Part shown: positions 7,773 to 14,763 of the stretch, piece by piece
Layout: each line of letters starts with the position of its first letter
Numbering within the stretch: the stretch's first letter is position 1
Assembly: GCA_045537555.1 (NCBI GenBank)
Contig: JAZSPR010000145.1
Location: forward strand, 1 to 18,681
DNA from: UBA1081 sp045537555
GTDB lineage: Bacteria; Bacillota; Clostridia; Oscillospirales; Acutalibacteraceae
Length of the DNA stretch: 18,681 bases
Direction: 5' to 3'
Program-made: the position numbers and the translations under genes
Notes under the pieces: model-generated
Database searches by the model: none
What the model was told of the DNA's origin: nothing
The model's input: the letters and a program-made list of their open reading frames with translations, nothing else

Positions 7773-9050
7773 ATGGAAAATAAAATGAAAGGAAAAAATA
7801 CAGCCGTAAAGATGAAAAAGCTGACGGTGCCGAACATAATCGCAATCGCTGTAGTCGGCTTCCTTGCATTGCTTTTCATTATGGGGCAACTGTATGTGAA
7901 AAATGCAGAAAACTCCATAACAACGGAAATCGCACTTGCAGATTCAGCGGTAAAATCCGTTTCTGTTAATATGTTTGCCGTAAGAGATGAAAAAATAATC
8001 ACTTCAAACGGTGTGAATGTTGTTTCGGCTGTAAAAGACGGATGTCGTGTAAGCTCAAGCGATACTGTTGCTTATTCGTTTGCAGACAGCACCTCTGCAG
8101 GAAACATCATCCGTATGGCTGAAATAAATGAACTGCTTGATTATTACGGCACGCTTATGAATAAATCGGCAATCGTTGCCGGTAACACTCAGGTTTATGA
8201 TGATGAAATTTTCAATGACCTTTACTCCTTCTCATCAATGATTTCAAAGGGTAATTTCCTCTCTCTGAGTGAGGAGCAGAATGCAATCCGTGATGCGATA
8301 ACTTCCAAGCAGACTGCAACGGGTGTTGAGCTTGACGTTACAGACAGCATAACAGCCTTAAGAAATGAATATTCCCAGCTGAAAGCTTCAACGGGAAGAT
8401 ATAACGAAATCAAATCGGGCGGTACGGGTTATTACATATCGGGAACCGACGGTTATGAAGGAATTCTTGATTATAAGAATGTTGACAACTGGACAATTGA
8501 GGATGTTCAGAATGCTTTGAGTGCAACACCTTCGGCTACAGTTTCAACACAGGTAGGCAGACTTGTTCACGGTTATTACTGGTATCTTGTCTGCATTGCG
8601 GATACAGCCGATGTTATGAATCTCAAGGAAGGCAGCAAAAAGACAATTGTTTTCCCCGATTCATCCGTTGACGATATAACGGCACAGATTTATTCAATTC
8701 GTTCCGACCCGTCAGGCAAAACACTCCTTGTTTTCAGATGTAATCTTATGAATGAGGAGCTTGCAACACTCAGATGTGACAACGCAAAGATAATTCTTGA
8801 AAATCACGAAGGTTACCGTGTTGATAACAGAGCAATCCGTGTAAATGAAGACAACGAAACGGGTGTTTATGTTGTTTCGGGCAGTGTGATGAAGTTTAAA
8901 AAAGTTAATATCGTATATTCGACCGATGACTACAGCATTGTCACAAACCCATACCGTGACGACGTTACAATGCGTGGAAAATATATTAATCTTTATGATG
9001 AATATATTATTGAAGGTATGGACCTGAGTGACGGAAAGCTGATTGATTAA
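7773..9050 (+). CDS. HlyD-like membrane-anchored protein
   Basis: A 425-aa protein with a basic N-terminus, one membrane segment (about residues 20-41) and a long extracytoplasmic part. Residues 80-105 (KDGCRVSSSDTVAYSF) resemble half of a lipoyl/barrel-sandwich motif, and the C-terminal stretch (EGYRVDNRAIRV, then GVYVVSGSVMKFKKV) matches the end of HlyD-family adaptor domains. No ABC or MFS export partner is nearby. Proteins like this are often annotated as HlyD-type periplasmic adaptors beside ylmE-sepF in clostridia, and a structural envelope or division role fits the context as well as export; that role is inference. The ATG at 7773 has AGGGTGA 5 nt upstream; a GTG at 7764 overlapping miaA would add three residues. 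No close function is recognised. Confidence 0.65.
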   Translation: MENKMKGKNTAVKMKKLTVPNIIAIAVVGFLALLFIMGQLYVKNAENSITTEIALADSAVKSVSVNMFAVRDEKIITSNGVNVVSAVKDGCRVSSSDTVAYSFADSTSAGNIIRMAEINELLDYYGTLMNKSAIVAGNTQVYDDEIFNDLYSFSSMISKGNFLSLSEEQNAIRDAITSKQTATGVELDVTDSITALRNEYSQLKASTGRYNEIKSGGTGYYISGTDGYEGILDYKNVDNWTIEDVQNALSATPSATVSTQVGRLVHGYYWYLVCIADTADVMNLKEGSKKTIVFPDSSVDDITAQIYSIRSDPSGKTLLVFRCNLMNEELATLRCDNAKIILENHEGYRVDNRAIRVNEDNETGVYVVSGSVMKFKKVNIVYSTDDYSIVTNPYRDDVTMRGKYINLYDEYIIEGMDLSDGKLID

Positions 9051-9055
9051 ACAAT

Positions 9056-9225
9056 AATTTGTCGGGCTGAAGCCGACAAAAGTTAGGAGTTAGAAGTTAG
9101 GAGTTAGGAGTGTCGGAAGTGCTACGCACTTGTTCCGCTACGCTCTATATAAATGGGGTAAGGGGCAAAGCCCCTTCATAAACTCCTCACTCCTCATTCC
9201 TCACTCCTCACTTGCCCGACAAATT
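9056..9225. mobile_element. Heptad-arm modular element, complete copy A
   Basis: A roughly 170-bp element has perfect 12-bp terminal inverted repeats, AATTTGTCGGGC (9056-9067) and GCCCGACAAATT (9214-9225). The left end forms a terminal hairpin (TTTGTCGG 9058-9065 with CCGACAAA 9073-9080). The left arm is four 7-mers of TTAGGAG type (9083-9110). The right arm is four 7-mers of CTCCTCA type (9183-9210) and is an imperfect inverted repeat of the left. The core has hairpin A (AAGTGC-TAC-GCACTT, 9117-9131), TATATAAATGGGG (9146-9158) and hairpin B (AAGGGGC-AAA-GCCCCTT, 9160-9176). It has no coding capacity and no obvious target duplication. It fills the gap between the HlyD-like gene and ylmE, and the ylmE ribosome binding site lies only 9 nt beyond its end. 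A MITE-like non-autonomous element is the simplest reading. Confidence 0.7.
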
Positions 9226-9245
9226 CTGATTTACGGAGTTGAACT

Positions 9246-9956
9246 ATGGAACAGAAATTTATTGATATAGAAGAAAATCTGAAAGTTATAAAAAACAGGA
9301 TAAACGAAGCGGCTGTAAAAAGCGGCAGAAGTGAAAACGATGTCCGTTTTATGGCTGTTACAAAAACCGTTGACCCTGTTTACATAAATCATGCAATTGA
9401 TTGCGGTATAGACCTTATTGGCGAAAATAAAGTTCAGGAATTTCTCGGAAAAAAAGATGATCTGAAGCTTGAAAAGGTTGAAAAACATCTTATCGGTCAT
9501 CTGCAGTCAAATAAGGTCAGAAAAATCATAACGGAAGTTGATATGATTCAGTCTGTTGACAGCGTTTCTCTTGCAAAAGAAATTGAAAGACAGGCAGAAA
9601 AAAACAACATGACTGCAAATGTACTCATTGAAGTGAATGTCGGCGGAGAAGACAGCAAAACAGGCATGGATAAGTCGCTTTTCCTTGAATCATTTACAGA
9701 AATTGCCGAAATGAAGCATATTTACATCAGAGGTCTTATGACAATACCTCCGATTTGTGAAAATAATGTTGAATTAACAAAATTTTTTAACGAAATGTAT
9801 AATATGTTTATTGACATTAAGGCGAAAAAATTAGATAATGTAAGCATGGATATTCTGTCTATGGGAATGTCAGGTGATTTTGAGGAAGCAATACTTTGCG
9901 GCTCAAATCTTGTCAGAGTAGGTTCGGCAATTTTCGGACCGAGAATTTATAAGTAA
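9246..9956 (+). CDS. ylmE: YggS/YlmE family PLP-binding protein
   Basis: A 236-aa single-domain alanine-racemase-fold protein of the PLPBP (YggS/PROSC) family, which binds pyridoxal phosphate and controls its homeostasis rather than catalysing a known reaction. Visible signatures are FMAVTKTV with PLP lysine K40, GENKVQEF, HLIGHLQSNK, RGLMTI and LSMGMSGDFEEAI, then GSNLVRVGSAIFGPR at the end. The start is clear: GGAG at 9235-9238 lies 7 nt before the ATG. As in many Firmicutes, it sits directly upstream of sepF in the division cluster. Confidence 0.94.
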   Translation: MEQKFIDIEENLKVIKNRINEAAVKSGRSENDVRFMAVTKTVDPVYINHAIDCGIDLIGENKVQEFLGKKDDLKLEKVEKHLIGHLQSNKVRKIITEVDMIQSVDSVSLAKEIERQAEKNNMTANVLIEVNVGGEDSKTGMDKSLFLESFTEIAEMKHIYIRGLMTIPPICENNVELTKFFNEMYNMFIDIKAKKLDNVSMDILSMGMSGDFEEAILCGSNLVRVGSAIFGPRIYK

Positions 9957-9995
9957 TTCATTGCAATATTTTATATTAAGAGAGGATTGTTAAAA

Positions 9996-10532
9996 ATGGG
10001 AATCTGGGAAAAATTTAAAAATTATATGGATGTTCCGGAACCGGATTATGATGAGGATGAAACAGAAGACGTTCAGGAAGAGGAAGAAGTTGTTCAGCCC
10101 AAAAAGAGCAGACCTGTAAGTGAAAAGAAAGCTTACGGTTATTCGGGTGCAAACGATTATAACCTTTCAGCTTTTGATAAGCCTGCACAGTCACGTCAGT
10201 CATCATACAAAAGCGTAAGTCATTCAACAAAGGTTGTTGACATTCACACAACTGCAAAGCTTCAGGTTGTGCTTACAAAACCTGAAAAATTCTCCGATGC
10301 AAGAGAAATTGCAGATAACCTTAATGAAAAAAGAACAATAGTACTCAATCTTGAATCAACAAACAAGGATGAAGCATTGAGACTTCTTGATTTCCTCAGC
10401 GGTGTTGCATATGCAAACGACGGCGAAATCAAAAAGATTGCAAAAAGCACATTCATTATCACTCCTTATAATGTGGATGTTATGGGTGATCTGCTTTATG
10501 AGCTTGAAAATAACGGCGTTTACTTTGTATAA
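9996..10532 (+). CDS. sepF: Cell division protein SepF
   Basis: SepF binds FtsZ and anchors the Z-ring to the membrane. The N-terminus MGIWEKFKNYMDV matches the membrane-binding amphipathic helix. It is followed by an acidic, Glu/Asp-rich linker (about residues 18-75) and the conserved C-terminal SepF domain (VVDIHTTAKLQVVLTKP, RTIVLNLE, LDFLSGVAYANDG, FIITPYNVDV). I use the ATG at 9996, with AGAGGA at 9981-9986 and 9-nt spacing, because it gives the canonical MGIW start. An upstream TTG at 9987 would add three residues. The 178-aa length is normal. The gene follows ylmE and precedes a divIVA-like gene, the standard Gram-positive order without ylmG and ylmH. Confidence 0.93.
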   Translation: MGIWEKFKNYMDVPEPDYDEDETEDVQEEEEVVQPKKSRPVSEKKAYGYSGANDYNLSAFDKPAQSRQSSYKSVSHSTKVVDIHTTAKLQVVLTKPEKFSDAREIADNLNEKRTIVLNLESTNKDEALRLLDFLSGVAYANDGEIKKIAKSTFIITPYNVDVMGDLLYELENNGVYFV

Positions 10533-10550
10533 AGAGGAAGGTAAATTGAT

Positions 10551-12488
10551 ATGACAGCAGATGAAATGAGAAAATACAGTTTTGAAGCTCTCCCCGAAGG
10601 CGGCTATTCCGAAGAGAGTGTTGATGCATTTGTTGAATCAACAGCAAAGGCTTACGATGAACTTTTTGAGGAAAACAAGGAAATAGTAAGAAGACTTACT
10701 ATTTTCGCAAAGAAACTCGATGAATACAAACGCAACGAGAGTTATATGACAGAAACTCTCCTTACAGCACAGAAAACAGCGGCTCAGACTATTGCAGGCG
10801 CTGAATCTGTTGTTGCAAAGATGATTGAAGCCGCAAAGAACGAAGGTAAAAAAATCATCAACGATGCAAGAGAGCGTTCAAACGAAATCTATGTTGACAG
10901 AGATAAAGTTATTGCCGAAGCTGAAGAAAAGGCAAAACAGCTTACTGAAAAAGCTGAAAATGCGCTTGCGGAAGCTACTGCCGAAGCAGAAAAAGAAGCT
11001 CAGGTTATCCTTAATAATGCAAATGCTCAGGCAAAAGCAACTGTTGACGGTGCAAAAGCAGGTATTCAGCGCACAATAGATGATATCAATGCAAATGCAG
11101 ATACAGTTATGAAAGAGGCAAACGAAACTGCCGATAAGGTTGTCAATGAAGCAGTAGGCAAAGCTCAGGCAACTGTTGATGCAATCATTGCAGATGCAAA
11201 TAAGGCAAAGGCAGAGGGCGAAGCTCTCAAGGCTGAAGCATTTGAAATGAAAAAAGAAGCTGTTCTTTATAAAGAGGAACAGATTAAGTTTGCTGATGAT
11301 TATAAGGCTGAACAGGAAAAAATTGTTGAAGCTTACAAGGCAGAGCAGACAAAACTTGCCGACCTTTACAAGGCAGAACAGATTAAATTCGCAAATGAAG
11401 AAGCAAAGAGCATAAAGAATGATGCAGAAGCTTTTGCAAACGCTGTTACTTCAAAAGCAAAGGCTGCTGCGGCAGGTATGCTTCTCAAGGCTCAGGCTGA
11501 CGTAAACAGACTCAACGATGAGCTTACAGAAAGAATGGCAGCTATCAACAGCGCAATTGATGCGGCTGCAGAAAGATATACCGTTATAAAGACACTTTCA
11601 GACGAAATGTTTGCAAAGCTTGTTGCGGTTGAACCCATGAACGAAATGCCTTCTTCAGAGCATCTTGTTGCTGATGAAACAGTATTTGTATCAGATGTTG
11701 AAGCTCTTGATAAGGCAGTTGCAAATGAAAACATTGACGGTGTTCTTCTTTGCTTCGGAATCGATGCTGCTGAAATGACAAAGGCAACACAGAAGCTTAT
11801 CGAAGAAAATAAAGAAAAAGAAGCTGCAGAGGAAGTAACAGAAGAAACAGCCGAAGAAGTTGCTGTTGAAGAAGTAACTGAAGAAGTTATTGAAGAAACA
11901 ATTGAAACTGAGGAAGAAATTGCTGAAGAAGTAATTGAAGAAACAGCAGAAGAAGAACCTGCACTCGTTGAAGAAATCATTGAAGAAGAAATTCAGACTG
12001 AACCGGAAGAAGTCACAGCTGAAGAACCCGAAGTTCAGGCAGAAGAATTTGAGTTTGACCTTGATTTTGATGATGCCGAAATTATTCCCGAAGCAGATGA
12101 ACAAGAAATAACTGAAGTTCAGGAAGAAAAAGTTGAAGAAGTTGTTGAAGAACTTCCCGAAGAAGTAATTGAAGAAGCTGAAGAAATAATCGAAGACGAT
12201 TTTGATGATTCCATTTTCGATGACAACTGGGATGACATCTCAGATGAAGATGATGATGTGAAAGTTTTTGTTCCCGAAGTTCCCGCTGAAAATGAAGAAC
12301 CGGATGAATTTGCTTCATTTGAAGAAGTTGACATCAACGACCCTGTTTTTAATGAGGAAACAGCACCTGCTGAGGATTTTGAAATAGATTTCAGCATATT
12401 TGAAGTTGATGAAGCAAAGAAGCAGGCAAGGGAAGCTGAAAAAGCAAATAATCATTCATCACGTAAAAAGAAGAAAAAGAAAAGATAA
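10551..12488 (+). CDS. divIVA: Long DivIVA-like coiled-coil protein with acidic tail
   Basis: The first 60 or so residues read as a DivIVA N-terminal domain (GGYSEESVDAFVESTAKAYDELFEENKEI), expected to sense curved membrane at septa and poles. The protein is 645 aa, several times the roughly 160-220 aa of ordinary DivIVA. Residues 70-360 are an Ala/Glu/Lys-rich coiled coil with four tandem 11-residue repeats of YKAEQxKhAxx type at 240-250, 251-261, 262-272 and 273-283. Residues from about 420 are an extremely acidic Glu/Val/Ile-rich region with little sequence complexity. The protein ends in a basic tail (SSRKKKKKKR). Position after sepF supports a septal or polar scaffold; a different coiled-coil scaffold with a DivIVA-like head is the main alternative. 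The TAA overlaps the lspA ATG by one base. Confidence 0.75.
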   Translation: MTADEMRKYSFEALPEGGYSEESVDAFVESTAKAYDELFEENKEIVRRLTIFAKKLDEYKRNESYMTETLLTAQKTAAQTIAGAESVVAKMIEAAKNEGKKIINDARERSNEIYVDRDKVIAEAEEKAKQLTEKAENALAEATAEAEKEAQVILNNANAQAKATVDGAKAGIQRTIDDINANADTVMKEANETADKVVNEAVGKAQATVDAIIADANKAKAEGEALKAEAFEMKKEAVLYKEEQIKFADDYKAEQEKIVEAYKAEQTKLADLYKAEQIKFANEEAKSIKNDAEAFANAVTSKAKAAAAGMLLKAQADVNRLNDELTERMAAINSAIDAAAERYTVIKTLSDEMFAKLVAVEPMNEMPSSEHLVADETVFVSDVEALDKAVANENIDGVLLCFGIDAAEMTKATQKLIEENKEKEAAEEVTEETAEEVAVEEVTEEVIEETIETEEEIAEEVIEETAEEEPALVEEIIEEEIQTEPEEVTAEEPEVQAEEFEFDLDFDDAEIIPEADEQEITEVQEEKVEEVVEELPEEVIEEAEEIIEDDFDDSIFDDNWDDISDEDDDVKVFVPEVPAENEEPDEFASFEEVDINDPVFNEETAPAEDFEIDFSIFEVDEAKKQAREAEKANNHSSRKKKKKKR

Positions 12489-13003
12489 TGAATAAATCAA
12501 AGAGATGGATTTGTTTTCTCATTCAGATGATTTCGGCGGCAATATTGGTTCTTCTTGACCAATGGTTCAAAAAACTTGCCGTCGTACATCTTATGGGAAA
12601 AGAAGATATAATTCTCATAAAAAATTTTATCGGTTTATCTTATGCGGAAAACACCGGTGCGGCATTCAGTATTTTTTCGGATTCAACAATGTTTCTGTCA
12701 ATCGTGACACTTATAATCATTGTTGCCGGCATAATTTATCTTATGCTCGGAAAACTTGAAGGTAAGCTGATGAATGTCTGTGCGGTTCTTATCCTTGCGG
12801 GCGGAGCGGGTAATCTTGTTGACCGTTTTGCTCAGGGGTATGTTGTGGATTATATCAAAACACTTTTTATGGATTTTCCTGTTTTTAATTTTGCTGATAT
12901 TCTTGTTGTGGTCGGAGTTTTCGTTGTTTGCGGATATCTGACTTATGACATCATCAGGGAAGAAAAACTCAAAAAGAGGGAGAAAGCTGATGGAAATTCT
13001 TGA
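12488..13003 (+). CDS. lspA: Lipoprotein signal peptidase (signal peptidase II)
   Basis: LspA is an integral-membrane aspartyl protease that cleaves signal peptides of diacylglyceryl prolipoproteins. The 171-aa protein has four hydrophobic segments and the family signatures LLDQWFKK (D24), NTGAAFSIF (55-63), GGAGNLVDR with catalytic D112, and FNFAD with catalytic D137. The basic C-terminus (REEKLKKREKA) would lie in the cytoplasm. It starts on the last base of the divIVA-like stop codon and ends inside the rluD-type gene, so it is tightly coupled on both sides. Confidence 0.96.
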   Translation: MNKSKRWICFLIQMISAAILVLLDQWFKKLAVVHLMGKEDIILIKNFIGLSYAENTGAAFSIFSDSTMFLSIVTLIIIVAGIIYLMLGKLEGKLMNVCAVLILAGGAGNLVDRFAQGYVVDYIKTLFMDFPVFNFADILVVVGVFVVCGYLTYDIIREEKLKKREKADGNS

Positions 13004-13895
13004 ATTTGTCGTAACAGAGTCGGGAACAAGACTCGACAAATTCCTCGCAGATAATTCATCGCTGTCCCGAAGTGCCGCAACGGGGCTTATCGAAGACGGT
13101 AAAGTCACGGTAAACGGAAAAACTGCGGCAAAAAGTATAAAACTGAAACAGGGAGATATTGTAACAGCCGAAATACCCGAGCCGACTGAGCTTGATGTTA
13201 CGGCTGAAAATATCCCCCTTGATATAGTTTATGAGGACGATGACCTGCTTGTTGTGAATAAACCTAAGGATATGGTTGTTCACCCGGCACCCGGCAATTA
13301 TACGGGCACACTTGTAAATGCATTGATGTATTACTGCGGAGACAGTCTGTCCGGGATAAACGGAGTTATACGACCGGGCATTGTTCACAGAATTGACAAG
13401 GATACAAGCGGTCTGCTTATCGTTGCAAAAAACGACAAATCACATGTTTCACTTGCAGACCAGATTCAGGCGCATTCTTTTACAAGGGAATACGAAGCAG
13501 TTGTAGTGGGTAATTTCAGAGAGGACAAGGGTACAATTGACCGACCTCTCGGCAGAAGTCCCCACGACAGAAAAAAACAGGCAGTAAATGGGCTCAATCC
13601 CCGTAATGCCGTTACCCATTATGAAGTTATTGAAAGATTCACGGGCTTCTGCCATTGCAGATTCCGTCTTGAAACGGGCAGAACTCATCAGATAAGAGTT
13701 CATGCCGCATCAATGGGACATCCCGTTGCAGGTGACACCGTTTACGGTGATGCAAAGCATACTCACGGTCTGCAGGGACAATGCCTTCATGCAAGAAAAA
13801 TCGGATTCATTCACCCCACATCAGGGGAGTATATGGAGTTTACATCCGATTTACCCGAATATTTTATACAGTTTCTTGAAAAAATTAAAAAATAG
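12990..13895 (+). CDS. rluD: RluD-type 23S rRNA pseudouridine synthase
   Basis: A 301-aa RluA-family enzyme that isomerises uridines in RNA, probably in 23S rRNA; the exact target sites cannot be read from sequence. An N-terminal S4 RNA-binding domain (TRLDKFLADN to GDIVTAEIP, about residues 13-62) precedes the catalytic domain, with VVNKPKDMVVHPAPG (88-102), GIVHRIDKDTSGLLIVAK containing catalytic D136, and GRTHQIRVHAASMGHPVAGD. I use the ATG at 12990 (GAGGGAG just upstream), overlapping lspA by 14 nt; a longer in-frame ATG at 12945 would add 15 basic residues shadowing lspA. An lspA-rluD/ylyB pair is common in Firmicutes. Confidence 0.93.
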   Translation: MEILEFVVTESGTRLDKFLADNSSLSRSAATGLIEDGKVTVNGKTAAKSIKLKQGDIVTAEIPEPTELDVTAENIPLDIVYEDDDLLVVNKPKDMVVHPAPGNYTGTLVNALMYYCGDSLSGINGVIRPGIVHRIDKDTSGLLIVAKNDKSHVSLADQIQAHSFTREYEAVVVGNFREDKGTIDRPLGRSPHDRKKQAVNGLNPRNAVTHYEVIERFTGFCHCRFRLETGRTHQIRVHAASMGHPVAGDTVYGDAKHTHGLQGQCLHARKIGFIHPTSGEYMEFTSDLPEYFIQFLEKIKK

Positions 13896-13898
13896 TAT

Positions 13899-13931
13899 AA
13901 TTCGCAATTTCGGAACACCTTACAGTGTTGG
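13899..13931. repeat. Decayed heptad-element fragment
   Basis: The 17-mer AATTCGCAATTTCGGAA (13899-13915) is identical to 18548-18564, the last left-arm heptads plus core start of the complete element at the window end. It is followed by a hairpin (AACAC 13914-13918 with GTGTT 13925-13929) where hairpin A would lie. A further possible remnant is AATTTGT-TTG-CGACAAAT near 14104-14121, resembling an element terminus. The REP and RAYT region may therefore have inserted into an older element; this is inference. Confidence 0.6.
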
Positions 13932-13979
13932 ATTTTGTAAAGATAAACAATCAATTCTACCGTAATATAAACAAAATTC

Positions 13980-14006
13980 GTAGGGCGGCTTGCCCTCAAG
14001 CCGCCG
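13980..14006 (+). repeat. REP palindrome (copy 3), upstream of RAYT
   Basis: GTAG (13980-13983) is followed immediately by stem GGCGGCTTG (13984-13992), loop CCCT and stem CAAGCCGCC (13997-14005). A GTAG tetranucleotide at the 5' foot of the hairpin is the established recognition feature of REPs bound by RAYTs. Its exact reverse complement lies just after the RAYT gene. Confidence 0.9.
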
Positions 14007-14029
14007 ATTGCGGAGTATCACGGAGCAAT

Positions 14030-14121
14030 AACGGTGGAACACCGTTCAAATATAAAAATTTAATAAATCGGTTTGTTGCATATGTGGAAATTTGAAGATT
14101 TCCAATTTGTTTGCGACAAAT
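14030..14121. repeat. Cluster of small inverted repeats before RAYT
   Basis: Three short hairpins lie between two REP copies: AACGGTG-GAA-CACCGTT (14030-14046), TGGAAAT with ATTTCCA (14085-14104) and ATTTGT with ACAAAT (14105-14121). Together with the REPs they make a BIME-like leader to the transposase gene. The last one also resembles the AATTTGT/CGACAAAT terminus of the heptad elements. Confidence 0.55.
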
Positions 14122-14122
14122 C

Positions 14123-14149
14123 GGCGGGATGAGGTCATCCCGTCCTACG
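14123..14149 (-). repeat. REP palindrome (copy 4), 21 nt before RAYT start
   Basis: GGCGGGATG (14123-14131), loop AGGT, CATCCCGTC (14136-14144) and CTAC (14145-14148). On the minus strand this reads GTAG plus hairpin. Stem positions 6-7 (GA paired with TC) differ from the other copies but pairing is kept; one terminal wobble replaces a Watson-Crick pair. Confidence 0.8.
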
Positions 14150-14170
14150 ATATTTCTGTGGTGATGAATT

Positions 14171-14677
14171 ATGACGACAGATAAATTCCCAAAAAGAAAA
14201 CACCCCAGATTAAAAGCCTATGATTACAGTCAGAATGGCAGTTATCATATAACAATATGTACAAAGGACAAAGAATGTCTGCTGGGGAAGATTGTTTTTA
14301 ATCAACAGGCTGCTGATGTTATTAATATTCATTTATCACCTTATGGATTGATTGCAGATAAATATATAAAAAGAATCAATGATGTTTATGAATTCACACA
14401 TGTTGATAAATATGTTATAATGCCGAATCATGTGCATTTGCTTATAACCATTGAACGACCAATAGAATCATTGGTTGATAAAACTCAGAAGTATCCCGAC
14501 ATAAAAACAGTTGTGAGGTCATTTAAAAGAATGGTCGGACGAGAAATCGGGAGAACAATCTGGCAGGAATCATTTTTTGATACAGTAATTGATACTGATG
14601 ATGAATACTATAATGTATATGACTATATAGAAAAAAATCCTTTTAATTGGATTGCCGATAAATATTACAGAATCTGA
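14171..14677 (+). CDS. REP-associated tyrosine transposase (RAYT, Y1/HUH family)
   Basis: A 168-aa single-domain nuclease of the IS200/IS605 TnpA-like (Y1_Tnp) superfamily. RAYTs nick and rejoin single-stranded REP DNA and are thought to spread REPs. Visible features are the N-terminal RKHPRLKAYDYSQNGSYHIT motif, the metal-binding HUH pair H87-V-H89 in VIMPNHVHLLI, W131-Q-E-S-F-F and the catalytic tyrosine Y152 in YIEKNP. The closing NPFNW stretch is also typical of RAYTs rather than IS200 TnpA. All catalytic residues are present and the frame is open, so the enzyme may be active. GGTGATG at 14160-14166 is a plausible ribosome binding site. REP copies lie 21 nt upstream and 6 nt downstream. 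Confidence 0.93.
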   Translation: MTTDKFPKRKHPRLKAYDYSQNGSYHITICTKDKECLLGKIVFNQQAADVINIHLSPYGLIADKYIKRINDVYEFTHVDKYVIMPNHVHLLITIERPIESLVDKTQKYPDIKTVVRSFKRMVGREIGRTIWQESFFDTVIDTDDEYYNVYDYIEKNPFNWIADKYYRI

Positions 14678-14682
14678 GCCGA

Positions 14683-14709
14683 CGGCGGCTTGAGGGCAAG
14701 CCGCCCTAC
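14683..14709 (-). repeat. REP palindrome (copy 5), downstream of RAYT
   Basis: Exact reverse complement of copy 3 over 27 nt: GGCGGCTTG (14684-14692), loop AGGG, CAAGCCGCC (14697-14705), CTAC (14706-14709). It starts 6 nt after the RAYT stop codon and, with copy 3, gives the unit symmetrical ends. Confidence 0.9.
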
Positions 14710-14763
14710 ATCGTGTATTTTAGTTTTTGGTTAATAATAAATTTGCTGTAAAAGTTGATAATT

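Larger units (their letters stand above)
13980..14709 (+). mobile_element. RAYT gene bounded by inverted REP palindromes
   Basis: A perfect 27-bp inverted repeat (13980-14006 and 14683-14709) encloses the RAYT gene, with a further REP copy at 14123-14149 and several small hairpins between. This matches the known arrangement of a REP-associated tyrosine transposase between its cognate REPs. Hand-sampled base composition inside the gene is lower in GC (about a third in one 60-nt line) than in neighbouring housekeeping genes, consistent with acquisition. I see no target-site duplication, as expected for single-strand HUH systems. Confidence 0.8.

Noticed and set aside
11492..11980. Minus-strand Ser/Thr-rich reading frame of 162 codons (and similar Phe- or Leu-rich ones nearby)
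   Set aside because: It is the antisense shadow of the GAA-rich acidic region of the DivIVA-like gene; the low complexity is explained by reversed Glu codons.
12945..12989. Longer start for the RluD-type enzyme
   Set aside because: It would add 15 residues that shadow the lspA C-terminus; the ATG at 12990 has GAGGGAG upstream and gives the usual start of the S4 domain.
13896..14170. tRNA or other structured RNA gene
   Set aside because: The hairpins are separate REP-like and small inverted repeats; no cloverleaf, anticodon arm or CCA-type end is visible.
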